Below are positions 10,298-24,000 of a stretch of 64,000 nt of DNA, piece after piece (position 1 is the first letter of the stretch; each line of letters starts with the position of its first letter). The position numbers were made by a program, and so were the translations under genes. The notes beneath the pieces are model-generated. The model made no database searches. It was given only the letters and a program-made list of their open reading frames with translations, and had not been told where the DNA came from. Where the stretch lies: assembly GCA_003342895.1 (NCBI GenBank), contig PTFA01000050.1, forward strand, positions 1,163,186 to 1,227,185, read 5' to 3'. Source of the DNA: Casuarius casuarius. Its lineage: Eukaryota; Chordata; Aves; Casuariiformes; Casuariidae.

Positions 10298-13200
10298 AAT
10301 CCCTGTGCACTGCTTAAAAAGAAACTACAGTAGAAAAATGTACTCTGTAAGGAATCTATACTTTTCCTGATGGAGCAGTATGGTAGAATATTCCTTACAT
10401 GAGGGACTGAAAAATTAGTGGAAAATTTTCCCCCTCCTACCTTTATTGTAGTTTGTTTCAGGCAATTTAAATTCTTTACTGCTGTTTGTTCTGGTGGTTC
10501 CATATACATATTCTCCTTTATATATAATATATTTTAAAAAAAACATTGTTGTATTAAAGTGGATAAGATGACATTTTAAGGCTGCTTACACATGATCAAA
10601 CATGATGCTGACATTTAGAGTTTATTTCCATTTCTAGGATCATGCTTTTTTAGTAAGTTAAAATCAGGTTCCTTATTTTAAAAGAATTTTCTATTGGTTA
10701 CTACAATTGTATAAATATTCAGGAATCGAATGCTGATTGCATTGTAACGTTATATTCTTTGTATACAAATGCATCAGCATTTTTAGAGGTGGTACTTATC
10801 ACCTTAAAAACTAAACTTTCTCTACTCTTGATATGAACATCATGAGAATGTTTTCCCTAAAATATCCTCATTTCTTTGTACGGAATGTCCGTGGTTTTAA
10901 GGCAGGCAACTATTAATACCTGTAGTTCAACGAAACCGGCTCTTGCTTGTATTTTGTCTGGCAAGAGTTTCATGATTTAGTATGTAGATATTCAGAATCA
11001 TTTCTCAAAGCTCTAAATGTTTGCAAGCTCTTCACTGTGATTAAGTAGAATCCTTTTATTGTAGGGTGTGCTTGGTTGCCTCAGCTACGCGAATATGCAG
11101 CCATGGAAGAGTAAAATTTAGGATGGGGAGGGGCAACTAAAGGAAAAGAAGTTAGGGGGTAGCTTTCTGAGCGCTTTTTAGGCAAACTGTGTTAACTTGA
11201 GCTTTGGGGAAGCTTTTGTTGCTTTTGTGATGTTTTATATGATTTAAGAAGTTGCATGCTTTAATTTCAGTTATTTTGAGAATGTTTTCTCTGGTGGGAC
11301 TTGAACTTGAAGGCAGAATTGTTACCCTTAAGCATAACTTTTGTCCTTAGTTTGCTAATGCAGACAATGTTGTTAGATTCTGCTTATGACTGTTTCTCTA
11401 CACACTTATTCCGAGCATAAAATTATTTGCTCTTTATTTTGCTTGTAAGTTAATCATGATGTCAGGGAAGCATGCCCTTATTTTTTTTTTATTAAAGATG
11501 ACTCAATATTTGGATATTCTATGCCTAACAGACCTGAAAATCAGTTGTTTTACTTGTTGAAAATTTATTTTAGGGCAGTTTAATAACAGCCTGGCATATG
11601 GACAACTTACTGTATTTTTGCCATATATTTAGAATATCATAATTGAGCCCTTGTCCCATAAATAAGCAGGAATCTCCAAATCTGATGACTGACTTATGTG
11701 AGAGTGAAATGGTTTTGTTTCATCTGTATTGCATGAAAAAGCTAGATTCAACAACTGGATATTAGAAATTAAATTCAACTACATTACCACGGTATACCTT
11801 CAAAGAAACTTTCATGATCATTGTACTATTTTGTTCTTACTAGGAGGAGTAAGTGTTGACCCATTTGAATTACTTTATCCATCCTAAGAGGTAGGAGAAA
11901 CTATGAGCACTAATCAGATTTGATTTTGTTATTACAGTACAATAAGCTGAAGAGTAATATTACTAAATTGCAAGGAACAATGATGAATGAGGTAATGATA
12001 CTTTTATTTAGATTATATATAAAGGTACTTTGAGACATTCATTTATCACAGACAGTGATTACTTTATACAATAGGAAAAGGAAGATGGAGAGGACATTCC
12101 CTGCAGTGACAAATGTTACGGGAAAGTAGTACAGTATAAATTTTGTAATATAAATTGTTATCAATGCGGTTGTTTTGTTTACGATATATTGTACAACAAT
12201 ACATTATGTATTAAAATAATCACTGTGTAATATAAATTGAAGTCACTGGTTTCATATCCTGCTAAAGAGGAGGAGGAAGTGACAGGCCTTTCTCTGGGAA
12301 CAGAATGGCAACCTGGCTTCCTTGCTTGTGGAAAGTGGTAACAACTGACCTTAAGTCAGGAATAGGTTATCGTCAGCTAATCCTTCAAGTAGCAAGGTCA
12401 TAAAGCTCTAGTCCACTGTTGGTGCTGCTGTTAGAGTACTGTTTTGTAAATTTTTTTCTTCCCCACCATGTACTGTTAGCTTATGGACTATGCTATTAGA
12501 ATTCTGGCACCTTTTTCCTGTAAGGTATCTTGTGCAAAAGATGAAATTCANTTGTGCTTGAGAACAGTTCACTAGACTGTTTCCATTGAATAATAAGTTC
12601 TTTCAAGTGTCTTAAGTTGTCTGTCTTTTTTCTTTTTTTTTTTTCCTAAACACGTATTCGTGTGTCTCATATACCCAATCTGTCACTGAGACCCTTCTTC
12701 AATGGGGGGAGGAAGGGAGACTCCAGAACAAGCAATTTCTGTATTTCTGTGGCACATCTTCTACAGAGTTTCTTTGGGGGGTGAGGGGGGAATTACATCA
12801 GCCTATATTTAAGGTGTTCCTCAATATACTGCCCAGTCTGGAGAAAACTATTCAGCATCACGTTTCTCTTAACTCGAAAATACCTTTATTTTTGATGAAG
12901 GCAGATACAATACTATGTGCTTTGATCAACAGAATGCCCAAGAGGTCAGTGAGCAGTTTATCTCCACCACTACACAAATTTTCAGCTATATTGATTCACT
13001 GCCACTCACATTTACCAAAAAATATCAATGATGTTTTTCTTACGGAAAAATTTTATGGTTCATGCTAGAAAGCTTATAAACCAGAAAACTTGATGTGAAC
13101 TCAAGTCTTGGAAACTCTTACAAGTAGTTCTGAAATGACAGAGGCAAAAGCTTTATATTAAAAAAGAAAAAGAAAAGCCTCTGCTTCCTTATATGATAGC

Positions 13201-13359
13201 ATTCATGGACCTTGTCAAACAGTTTATGTACTGTATCAAGTAGGTTTTTAATTAACTTTAGCTGTTAATATTCTCAAAAGCAGTTTCACAATATAATAGA
13301 ATTGGAAGGACACAGAGAATTGAGCTTTCAGGAACTTAAATGTGGTATGGATTTAAATT

Positions 13360-13377
13360 AAAAAAAAAAAAAAAAAA
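13360..13377. repeat. Poly-A tract (18 A)
   Basis: Eighteen A residues after TTTAAATT. No AATAAA signal lies within the preceding 30 bases, so a retroposed mRNA tail is not supported. Confidence 0.85.
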
Positions 13378-14983
13378 CTTTTACAATGTTAAATTCAGTT
13401 GAAATCTTTTTCTGGCCTTCCTCTCATGTGGTATCTTCCTGTTCTCTTCTAAGAAATACACCTTTAAATCTACATGGAGTTGAACTAGTAAATGTAACTT
13501 ATGTTTGTCAGCCTCAGTCAGGCATTATTATGGTTTTATATTGTTTTCTGCTTAGATTTTGAAAACCAAGTGCTAAAATAAGAAAGCGATAAATTTACAT
13601 ACTATGGGACTAGTTATAGATTCTTTCACTTACTAAAGTTTTTCTAAAAGCTAAAAATATTTTATCCTTTCTGGAAACTTGTACTGATTTGGAGATGATT
13701 CAGAGTATCCTAGCAAGTGTGGGCCCAGTACCCTGACTGGAGACTGGTCAGTAGAGTTAGAGCTTATGTATTTTATGAAGAGCTTGGTGCGTGGTAGTTA
13801 TGAACACCCATGGCAACAGAAATTATTCCTTCAAGAGCAAAGATCAGTGCAGTCGCGTTTCCTTCACCTTCTGAAGGTTTCATTATGGTATTGTATCAAG
13901 ATTGTCTGGATTTCTTGTTTTGTTTTTGAACTCTTTTCATTGTTTTACCCATGACAAAGATGGAAGATACCGTAGAAAATGTTTAGCTCATTTTCCCCAC
14001 TCAGCCTTATGCTTGAGTTATCAGTGCTCCTGTACTCCTTCCCGTTTGTCGCTCTGTGTTCTAAGCAAGCATCTGGTTCATACTAAAGGAACTCGGAGGA
14101 CAGATTTTCTTTATTTTTAAACTTAGTCACTATAATCCTAATGTTGGTTTCTACAGCCGATCACAAAGTAAAAATGGTCAAGTATNTTCTGGAACAGGGA
14201 TTTGTGAGAAAAACATCTTAATGGAATTTGCACCAGATGAGAACACTGTATGTGACTTTTTCACAATTCGCACCATGCAAAACTGCTTTTTGATATAACA
14301 CTATTAAACATTTAAGAGGCCATGAGTTTCATGTGATTGTTTTATTTCTTCACAAACAGGGCATGTTTTTCAGAAATATTTAAATCTCTGGTTTTTTGAA
14401 CATATGTTCAGTGGAGCTGTTTCTGAATTTATAACATGTATATGTCCTGGATTACAAGGAATCTTAAACTGCAGTGGGAGTGTTTTGCCTGCTCCTTGTC
14501 AAAAAATATTTTCATATCCAATGCAATAAGACAATATAGAAATTGCAGATTATAGCATGGTCCCTTAATTTAACAACCTACATTGATCCTTAAGNTTAGA
14601 TTTCTGTTGCTTTGAAAGTAAACAGTTCTTCAAAACTGAATTAAGAGATTTGAGAAATAAAGACATTTCTGTTGTAATGTCTCATTGCCTTTCAGTTCAG
14701 CTTCTGGTAATGTGTATTTAGTATTACAAGTTCAGACACTGCTTGGGTATGAGAAATTGGCATCTTTGTATTTGTATTGGATTTTCATTCTGGAGCTCAT
14801 ACTGTTTCTACAGTGCAAGTTTGACTGGTGATTTTGTGATATTTCATTGACTTGCACACATCAGTAATATTTGGAATATTATTTCAGGTTTAACTCTATA
14901 ATTTCTATATTATTTCTACATGTGCTTGGGATGTTGCATTACACCTATATATAATTACTAGTATACAGCCTCCTACCTACCTT

Positions 14984-15004
14984 AAAAAAAAAAAAAAAAA
15001 AAAA
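14984..15004. repeat. Poly-A tract (21 A)
   Basis: Twenty-one A residues between CTACCTACCTT and GCTTTAATTG. No clear upstream polyadenylation signal or target-site duplication is seen. Confidence 0.85.
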
Positions 15005-17087
15005 GCTTTAATTGATTGTAACATGCAGTTAGCTTGTAGTCTAACGAATTGAGAGATTTGAGGTCCATGACTCTTATCGACTTCATTTTTTATTAAAAAG
15101 AAAAAAGATTTCACATGCTCTGTGTATGATTTGANTAATCCCCTGCAGTACCTGTTGAAGGGATCGGTGTTTGTGTGTACATAGGTCAGAAGGGAATAAC
15201 ATGGGCAAAAATCAGTTCAGGAAGAAAGTGTATTTGGCCTCTTTCCTCTCCAGTTCTTCCCATTAATTTCTGTGTGTGTTCACTAACAAGAAACTTGTGG
15301 TCTCTATGGCTATCCTTCCATTTTTTGCCCCTTCATTTCCTAATATGGGAAATGTATTCCTTAAAGGAAAGTTGAAACAGTAAAATAAAATGACCTCCAC
15401 TTCTTTCTTTTTCCTGCCTTTCTGCTCTTCTCCCAAATCCATGTCTTTCTAGCCAAACTGTTTAACATGTCTTGAAATTCCTCTTCTCTCCTTGGTGCTG
15501 TGCTTGGTTCTTATGATGGAGGTAGTCTGGTTGTGTGGGGTGTGTGGAGGTTTTTTTTGTCCTACCCAGGCAAAGCTCATTTGTTATATAACAGATGCCC
15601 TCTGAGCCTCGGAGGATGGAGACCAAACTTGCTTGGCCAATTTATTCCAAGGAGGTAGTAACAAGATGTCTGATTCCTGCTGCCTGCAACTGTGGGTTTG
15701 TACAAAAACGGTTTCAGCCAGAGTTGATGTAGATAAGAAATGATATGTTCTAATTAAATAGTAACTCAAAATTAGTCTATGCTGTTTAAANTGATTTGTA
15801 TTTTCAGGGCAAATCAGTCTTTGGTCACTGGAGGGAGGAAGTGTCAGGAAAAGTTATGGTTTGTTAGCTTTTCTTCTTGACATCATACAAGGAAGTAATT
15901 GAAGTACAACAAATGCCATGTTTTACTTCATCTATTTGTTCAGCAATGTGATGAGATGAATATATATGTTGCAATACATCTGGAAACAGTATCTGGTATC
16001 ATCTTTCTAGCAAGTTTTATCAGTAGTTACCAAATACTCTTCTAGTGTTTGCATGTAAGAAGATGACACCATAACTATCTGCAGGTTTTCTTACCCTTTA
16101 CTGTCTTGTGAAGAGTGCTGGTACTTTATGGATTACTTTAAATATTTAAAATAATTCTTAGATCCAAATGAGATCCAAAAAGACAAAATGATCACTTTTA
16201 GGTCAAGTTATGTAACTGTCATGGAATGCAGAAGTACACTGTGATGCAAATATTATGGTCATACTATCCTGTTTCCTTTATTCTTTTGGTAATACTGGCT
16301 GATCGTTTGGGAACCAAAATATAAGGAAAATATTTAGCAATCTTTTTCCAAGATAGCATGCTAAAAACTTCAAGATTCATGTATTTTGTACCAAGTCATG
16401 TCTTTTAATCATTTACTTAAGTAAAAGCCTATTATTCATCCACATATGGTAAACAGTTTAAATTTAATAGCTGAAATGTGTAAAATATGGTTGTTAAAAT
16501 ATTTGAGAGATGTTTTATACATTAAAATATCCCAAATAAAGTATTCTTAGCCAAATTGTGAAAATCTTATTTGGGTTTTGCTTAATTTGAAGACTTCTGC
16601 CATATGAAACGATGCTAGTTTTTTTGTATAAGATAATTTCAATCTATATGGTTATGTATTTATTATATGAGCATACTTAATGTGTTCGTATTTATGTACT
16701 TGTAATTTACTTCATATAGGGTATGTATGTAGTATTTTGGTCCTAAAATTCTGTAGGATTGGTGATGGGGAGAGGGAAGGAGGGAAACACCTTAATGCAG
16801 CCAATTCCTGTGCTCCAAACTTAAAGATTTCAAATAAGAGGATAATGACCAAAGCATAAGCAAGTGATAAGTGGAGACTTTCTGTATCATGCACTATTGT
16901 CAAGAGCTCTAAATGTTTCAGAGTTAAAAGAATGAAAGAAATCAGTTGAAACAAATGCTATGTTCGGTGTCTATTTCTGTACTGGGGCTAATCTAAAACT
17001 AGATGAAAATATCCTCAGTCATGGGAAAAGCACAATTTCTGGCTGTGTAGTGTGCTTTCATGCTCTTAGCCGAGGTGCATGTGGTGG

Positions 17088-17126
17088 TTTTTTTTGTTTT
17101 TTTGTTTTTTGTTTTTGTTTTTTTTT
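17088..17126. repeat. T-rich (TTTTTG)n-like tract
   Basis: A T-dominated tract interrupted by four single G bases. On the plus strand it creates an artificial phenylalanine-rich frame, which I do not count as a gene. Confidence 0.85.
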
Positions 17127-17850
17127 CCTCTTAGGAGCCAGAGAGTATTTGCTGCTTGTAGGAAGCCTTTGGAAATCCTTGTCAGTACTTTGCCCAGGCA
17201 TTCAAAGATGCATGGGATATCATGCATCTCACTCAGATAAATTTTGAGAACGAGAAATCATGGTTGAAAACTGAACTGTAGTCATCCAGCTGATATCGTA
17301 ATGATTGATACCTTCCTATTTTCCCAGGCGCCTGGGGATGGGTGGTTTTTGACTGGTCCCAACGTTGTTTTCCTTGATATCACAGGCAGTTATTTCTAAA
17401 GAATAATGAATTTGATCCAGGTACTATGTAAACCTCTGTCTCCACAAAGCCAGAGCATCACTTTAATCTGGCCCTTGATATATGACGCATGTAGGCATGG
17501 CTGACTTCTTGTGTGCTGATTGTATTGAGTTAGCATTTTTCATCTCAATTTATGCTTTTTCTCCTTTTGGGGTTCTCAGTTTAATGGGCCCTTACTGGCT
17601 GGCTATTATTGCTGCAGGTTTTCTGAATATATTTCAGAATATGATGATCTTGTAATTGTTAAGAAATGCTTGGATCTTTAGTCAGTATACAAAGTGGTGT
17701 ATATGACTGACAATCCAACGTGACTTCTTGGAAATCATTCCTACTGACAGTGGGATAAAATTAGAGAGAGTAACTCTAAATGTAACCCAAGCATTTATTT
17801 GGATACTGTTTTTTTCCTTTTTTTAAATGTTATTGAATTAAATGTTAAAT

Positions 17851-17952
17851 GACAATAATGTGCCTTTGTATAGTACTTTCAACCCATCAGGATCCCAAAG
17901 CATTTCATAGTGATTTATACAACATAGGAGTACCATTTCATTCTCCATTGGA
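17851..17952 (-). repeat. MIR-like / CORE-SINE 3' tail fragment
   Basis: On the minus strand the tail word order is CACTATGAAATGCTTTGGGATCCTGATGGG...AAAGTACTATACAAAG...ATTATTGTC. This follows the familiar ancient-SINE tail pattern (AAGCGCTTTGGGATCC, then a GCGCTATATAA-like word, then ATTATT), as recalled from established knowledge. Divergence is high, as expected of a very old insertion. No protein is encoded despite a 78-codon minus frame. Confidence 0.55.
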
Positions 17953-19667
17953 ATATAGCCACTAAACATAACTGACTTGGTTCTGAACAGGATTAGAGTA
18001 TAGGTTATGAATTCTGCTAAATTACTTTGTATTACTGCAATATAAAAATCAAATGTAAATTGAACCAAAGTCATTCCTAATCCAGATTGTGGTTATGACT
18101 TTTTAATGTACTATACTTGTATCAGTACAATTTCTTGTGAAGACAGTTGTATCAGTATGAAAGTGTGCGAAGCTCATATAGCATGTGTATATATATTATT
18201 CTTTTCCTATATAAGAAGGCTTAAACACAACATTTTCTAGTAAAAGTGCAGCTCTAGCTTTATATGGGCATATACCTCATACTGTCCAAATGCAGTTACA
18301 GCAGTGTAACTTCCTACCTTACCTGGATAAGGAAGGGCCNCATCTGCTTGAGCTTGGGCTGTTCTTCAGTCTTCCTCTACTACCCCTAAATTCCGCCTGT
18401 GCTCCAAAGGGACGTGACAACTACTCTCCACTGAGTTCATTTGTATTGACTTCTTTTCTCCCTCCCAACTTCATTTTTCCTGTGGAAGATTAGCCTCATC
18501 AAAAACTTCTGCAGTTTTGATTTCCTTGAGTATCCTGGTCTGAGAATAATATTCACTTTCTTTCTGTAAGTGTTCCTTGAGGTAATTTGTAGCTCATTCC
18601 CTAGTAACACATGCAGAAACCAAAAAGGAGCTATATGATAGATTGAAAGAAATGTATATAAAGAAAATACTCTTAGAAGACCTTGGCAGATGATTGTTCT
18701 TTCAGTATTGTCCTGTCACAAGTACTTCATTCAGAAGCACAAGAAAAACTTGTTTTTAGTTTGTGCTACATCTTAGGCTATAACTTTCCAAAGGCTCTAC
18801 AGATGCTGCTATCTGGATAAATTTACAGCCTAAAATGGTTTAGAACACTTGGCTTTAAACTGTCGTCTTATTGTATTGTTTGACTGCGTAGAAGTGCGTG
18901 TCAACTTATCTTGACACAAACTATAGCTGTGAATTACTAAAAATATAACCCTTCAAAGGATGTCTGTAACCTATAGATGGAGTATTGGGTATGTTGATCT
19001 GACTTTACAGTAAAGGCTGAAGCAAATGCAAAAGTAGTTGGTTCAGGGTTGGAGTTAAAATGAATAAACCTGGTGGAGAAATTAAACAATTGCTGACACT
19101 GCTTAGAATTGTTTGAGTTCTGTTCGGATGTTTTGCTTGCATACCATTGATATTTTTCTACTTTGTTTCCCCTTGTGCACATATGATGTTTGCTGGAAGC
19201 TGGGATCTTCTGTTGTTAAAATTAATCCTTTTTCTGCTACAGAGTCTGCACCAGAATTTGGGGCTCCAAAACTGATGAACAGCAAAATTGGCTAATCTCT
19301 CTCCTTTGATCACTACTGTAGATCATCAGCTCAGTATATACAATCTTGGTAAAAAGAAATCCAGATTTTTATGATGAAGGCCTTCTTGGAACTACTTGTT
19401 AGCATGACTCTGTTTCCTTGTCATCCTTCCTTTCTTTCTGACATCCAGAGTGACCCAAAGAAGCTTCTTTTCAGTTATCCATGCACATTTCTTCTGTCAT
19501 TCTTTCCCTTCACATGTAATGTCCTTTTCAGGTACCCTGTTGTTGAATGATCCCAAACATCAAATATCATGGCTGGCTGTATTTTTTCCATGGAGTTTTT
19601 TGCACCCTTAGATGCATATGCACCTTTTCTAGCCTCTGATTTTTCTGTTAGATGAAGCCACAGCTGA
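17953..19667. other. Noncoding stretch, nothing recognised
   Basis: Short open frames on both strands (60-81 codons) overlap each other around 18.9-19.3 kb and have no recognisable motif. No repeat was identified. Confidence 0.5.
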
Positions 19668-19745
19668 CCTGATCCACTCCTGTTTTGAGTGAAGGTTGGA
19701 CTGTGTGACCTGCAGTGGTCTCTTCCAGCTAACGCTTCCGTGACT
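19668..19745 (+). repeat. CR1 LINE 3' end fragment
   Basis: The text TTTTGAGTGAAGGTTGGACT and then GTGACCTGCAGTGGTCTCTTCCAGC matches the diagnostic CR1 3' end pattern (a TTTGAG-like word, GGTTGGACTAGATGACCT, then GGTCCCTTCCAACC), in the sense orientation. The usual terminal ATTCTATG-type repeat has decayed to CTTCCGTGAC. The 5' limit is uncertain; the match could run upstream toward 19,480 with heavy divergence. Confidence 0.7.
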
Positions 19746-20932
19746 TTTGTCTGTAAGTATGAAAAATTGTATGCCCATTCAACTTTTCTCTTTATGTAGC
19801 AATGTACTATCATCTTCCCATGTCCTAGAAGTAAATTTTTCCTTTAGTAAGAACTGCGGTACCTGGAGTTTTGTTTGTGAATGTGCTAGAAATAGGTGAT
19901 CAGGAAGGCAATTTAGGGTATTTGAAATGTGATCAGGGACTTGAGAGAAGAAACAGCTGTGCAAAAACTGAGGTTGCTAAACAGATAAGCCTGAGTGCCT
20001 GGAATAAGATGCTTTGGAGAAGTTGCAAGAAATCTCCCAGTTAACACCTCTGGAAGAGCCTCAGATCAGCCCAATTCCCAACTGCTGGCTCTGTGTTTAT
20101 ATTTCATAATTTCTCTTTGCCCTCTCCTTAGAGGTGCTGGGAGGTGAATACCAGGTGTTTCTTCTATGCTATGTGCTTACTCTGCTATTGCTTTGTCAGA
20201 AGCTTGAGATTTTAGTGGCTTCATTTCTGATTTCAGGGCCTGTTTAACTAGTTTGGAATCTCGCTTTCAAAAGCCTAGCATACTTCCATTAATTCTTGTC
20301 ATGATAACCTTCTGGGAGTGCTTAGCTTGGTATTTTCTTGTGCTGCAGTTACTGAACATGTCTAGTCCACTATCAGAGTAGCCTTGCTCCTTGATGGGTA
20401 CAGCTAAATGTTCCAAGAAGAAATATTTCTTTAATGTGCTGAAAAATGAGTTCTTGGAAATTCATCCCTCTGTGACATATGGCCTGTTTCTTATGTAGGT
20501 AGCTTAAAGTCATCCATTATTAGTCCTTTTATTAGACTTTTGTTATTTCTCTTATCACTGTGTGCTTTTTTTCTTGACCAGGCAGTTGGCATCCCTACTA
20601 AATTCTGCGGTTATGAGATGTCATTATTTCTGGTAATATGGAATCTGTTGCATGTTCTTTTCCCTACAAGAGCTGCACAGGTGACTGCTGACTGAGCTGC
20701 GCCCGACAAGCTGAGGAGGAGCATTCANGTGAGCAGGGTGAAGGCGTTAATGCAGGATCACAGAACAGCTAGCGTGGGCTAGGCCTAAGGCTGCTCCTGC
20801 TGACAGTATTTCCCCTGGAGCAATGGCGATTCCTTATTGCCAACCCAGCTTTGAAAAACATGTGATGAAAATGGAAAGATGCTAATAACTTTTGTTAGAA
20901 TATTTTCAGACATAGAAATGTGTTGCGTATGT

Positions 20933-20960
20933 ATTTTTTTTATTTTTATTTTTTTATTTT
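20933..20960. repeat. T-rich tract
   Basis: An almost pure T stretch with four scattered A bases. It lies about 30 bases upstream of the CTCF-like site at 20,989. Confidence 0.8.
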
Positions 20961-20988
20961 AACCCAACCACTTAAATACCAGGAATAC

Positions 20989-21003
20989 CCAGCAGATGGC
21001 AGC
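20989..21003 (+). promoter_or_regulatory. Putative CTCF binding site (full core match)
   Basis: CCAGCAGATGGCAGC fits the vertebrate CTCF core CCASYAGRKGGCRSY at every position. CTCF binds such sites to organise chromatin loops and insulation, and motif orientation matters; this one reads on the plus strand. A motif match does not prove occupancy. Confidence 0.5.
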
Positions 21004-24000
21004 TTGATCAAATATGTTTACTGGACTTGCATGCAACTCTAAAAAGCTTTAGACATTTATCTAAATTCAATAGAAGTCTGCTCATCAAATCATATGCTTA
21101 CAGCTCTTCCAGTACGTTGAAGTGACATTAAGCTGGTATCCTAGCTTCCCTTACTGTTTGATATAAGAGCTGATATTTTGGGTCTTGAGTTAAATCCATA
21201 AGTCTAAGCTCAAACTTTTTCCAGTCTTTGCCATAAATTTAGGCTGAAATCATAAAAAAAAAAAAAAACCTCTGAAGACTAAATAGCATAGTTCTTTGTC
21301 ATGTTGTCTTGTACTCAGTACTTGTGAACGATGTCTTTTTGTACCAAAGCCCCATCTGCATCTGGGAGAGTTACAAAACCATATGCATGAATGTGAAGTT
21401 AATTCTGGCATGTGTACAAAAAGCTGCTTTTCGTGCTGCAAGGAAGTGCAGATGATAGTATTGTATAATGCAGTGAATTGGCCCTTGCTTATACCTCTTT
21501 AGTATAAACTGTAAAGTGAGCTTTTTTATATGATTCTATGGTTGAACAAAGGTGTGTGTGATCTATATATAACCTCCAAAATAGCAAAGTTGTACTGCAA
21601 CACAAATTACTATACTGGAACTCAAAGTATGGGTTTTATATGGCTGTTACACTAGTGTGACTTTCAGTTGATTGGTGTAGTTTTTTTTTCCATCGCTTTC
21701 CACAGAAGTACTGCTTTTTCTTGCACTTTTTCATGTCAAAGTGTAAGTGCGTGTCTAAGTATGTATATGTAAATCTTACATAACAGGGATTGCTCTATGG
21801 TCCCCTAGGTTACCATGTTCTATACTACTACTAGCAATCCTAATAGTAGTTACTGAGGATGTGTAAAGCAAAACATGGCCAAAAAATTTAACAAAGCCCA
21901 GGAAAGCCGAAAAACTTCACTGAAATATAATGCATAACAATTACTGCAAAAGCAATATGGGCTAATCAGTGTAACAGNCAAGGATCGTAAGCTTTTTTTC
22001 CTGAATGCTTTCTTACCAAATTACAGTTTTACTATAGATCAGAATAGTTCACATGCTTACCTAAATAACTGAATTTTCTCAGGTCAAACTGTTTCTTATT
22101 CTGTATTTATACAAGAACACTTTAAATTCTCAAGGTTTCTTGGTTCTCTGTAAATTTCTATCAATCCTAATTTACTAAGTCCTTTAAGATGCACCTTCAT
22201 GATTGGCCTGTTTTCTAGGGTTCTGTAAGTGTTTGTTTCCTACAAACATTTAAGTATTTTACTCACATTATCTAAATAAAAAACCTGAAATGTTTAAAGT
22301 ATTTTGGAGGTTTAAACAAAGTAAGGATATGGACCTTAGAAGCAAAAACAACTTGCACCTTTTCGTATGAAGAGGAAACTTCATATGAGTTGCACTCTGA
22401 AATGATTGTGGTTATTACTTTTGAAAAATGCCCACAGTCCTGCCTAGAAATAGAGCTTGAAACATTCAAGTACCAGTTGCAAGAACAGAGGTGTTAATAG
22501 TTATAACCAAAGAGAACAGTAAGGTGGATGGGTGGATTTTTTTTTCTTCTCTGCTTTTGTTTAAATGCCATTACTTAAGTGTGTTTACTATTCGGGTCAG
22601 AAACTAATGTGTATTTGCAGTTTTGCAAGATTTTCCAGGACCTGGCTTAAGAAAACCTGGTCACACCTTTTAGCACTCAGCTATATGGTTTGCGTCCTAC
22701 TTGATAGGAGGCCGTTAAAATCAAGTGCACTCAGAGAAAACAATGCAGAATTGTGTATTACCAAATTTCATGCTTGCTGCTAAAATGTAACGACTCGAAG
22801 GGAATAGCCAATGCTTTTGTTTTCTGGTGGATTTCCTCTGCCNTAGGAATATTTCCAGATACTGCTACTATGATAATTCTTCAGTTGAAGAGGATTTTGA
22901 GTCTCTCTATACAAAGTGAAAAGGAATACTTTTTTTGTACTAATAGATGCCCAGAATGAATCAATATTGTCTGTTCTTTACAATTAGGGTCTTTCGTTTT
23001 GCGTAAGAGATGTTAATACCTGTTATGCAGTTCTTAGAATGGTGCACACCTCAGTGCCCCGTGTTTTCCGTTAAGGCCCTGCCTGGTTTGGAGGGCGGTT
23101 TCATCTCTGGAATATACATGGCAAAGTAATACGATCAGACTCNAGCTTGACACACTGGGTAATATGTAATATGCTAACGTATCAGTATCATGTTAGTATT
23201 GCATTAGACTAATATGACACTAATACAAAATGACAGGAAAAATGACTAATACAATAAGACTTTCATATATTACTTTAGGGCTGCTGTATCTGTCCTTCTT
23301 AATTCACCTGAAACTCTGCTTAAATGCAAAATGAGAGCTGCATCTAGAACATAGCTCGGGAAAAAGCCCATTTTAAGAAGGCTANTTCAAATATTGTGGG
23401 GCAACCACGATGAAATAATTCTACAAAAAATGCACTTTGTGTGCCAAGAGTTATGGCAATTTTCTCAAGAGGGCACAATGCAGTGGTGGACTGAAATGTT
23501 TATCTGAACTGTTAGTATCTGCATTGGCGATTGAATGGAATTATTTCTCCATTTAAATTGACGGCAGAATATAATTTCAGTAAGAGGGCCAGAATGGTAC
23601 CTTCTGGGAATTCAGTTGTGGAGGATTGGTTCCGATGATGAAGGCTCTTTTGCCAAAGATGCAGNGTAGCGCATGCATGGCTTGTGCTTTTGACTGTGCT
23701 GCTGTTGTTAGTTGTCNTGAACAGGATGATACCTTTCTCAGATCTCCTTGCCCTCTGTTAACTGCCCCATGCAATTGCAATTCTGCATGATTTTACCTTT
23801 AAAATGGATTACCTTAAAAGAGAAGCAGTTGCTGAAGCCTATTACTGACTTTACCACTCCTTCCTTGTGTTATTTTCTTATCATTAGCATTGAACAGTGA
23901 GATTATTGTAGAAGCTTAAATTCTAGGCCATTGAATAATAGTCTNGTTGTGGATGTATATGTATGTACACATAAAAGCATTTAAATAGTGAATCAAAGAG

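Larger units (their letters stand above)
8106..17850. other. Long AT-rich stretch without a supported gene
   Basis: No multi-exon gene, RNA gene or identifiable transposon was seen. The longest frame is 129 codons at 9,944-10,333 on the plus strand, with a 110-codon minus frame overlapping its end (discussed as a finding). Simple tracts are listed separately. This is most simply intron or intergenic sequence. Confidence 0.5.

Noticed and set aside
12781..13068. 95-codon plus frame
   Set aside because: No recognisable domain or splice sites; surrounding sequence is ordinary AT-rich DNA.
17323..17336. 14-base palindrome CCCAGGCGCCTGGG
   Set aside because: Palindromes of this length are expected a few times in 64 kb by chance.
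19475..19813. 112-codon minus frame
   Set aside because: It overlaps a sense-strand CR1 3' end and has no protein similarity I can see.
21296..21502. Cys/His-rich 68-codon frame that resembles a TRAF-type finger
   Set aside because: Spacing of Cys and His does not fit a defensible finger, and there are no splice sites.
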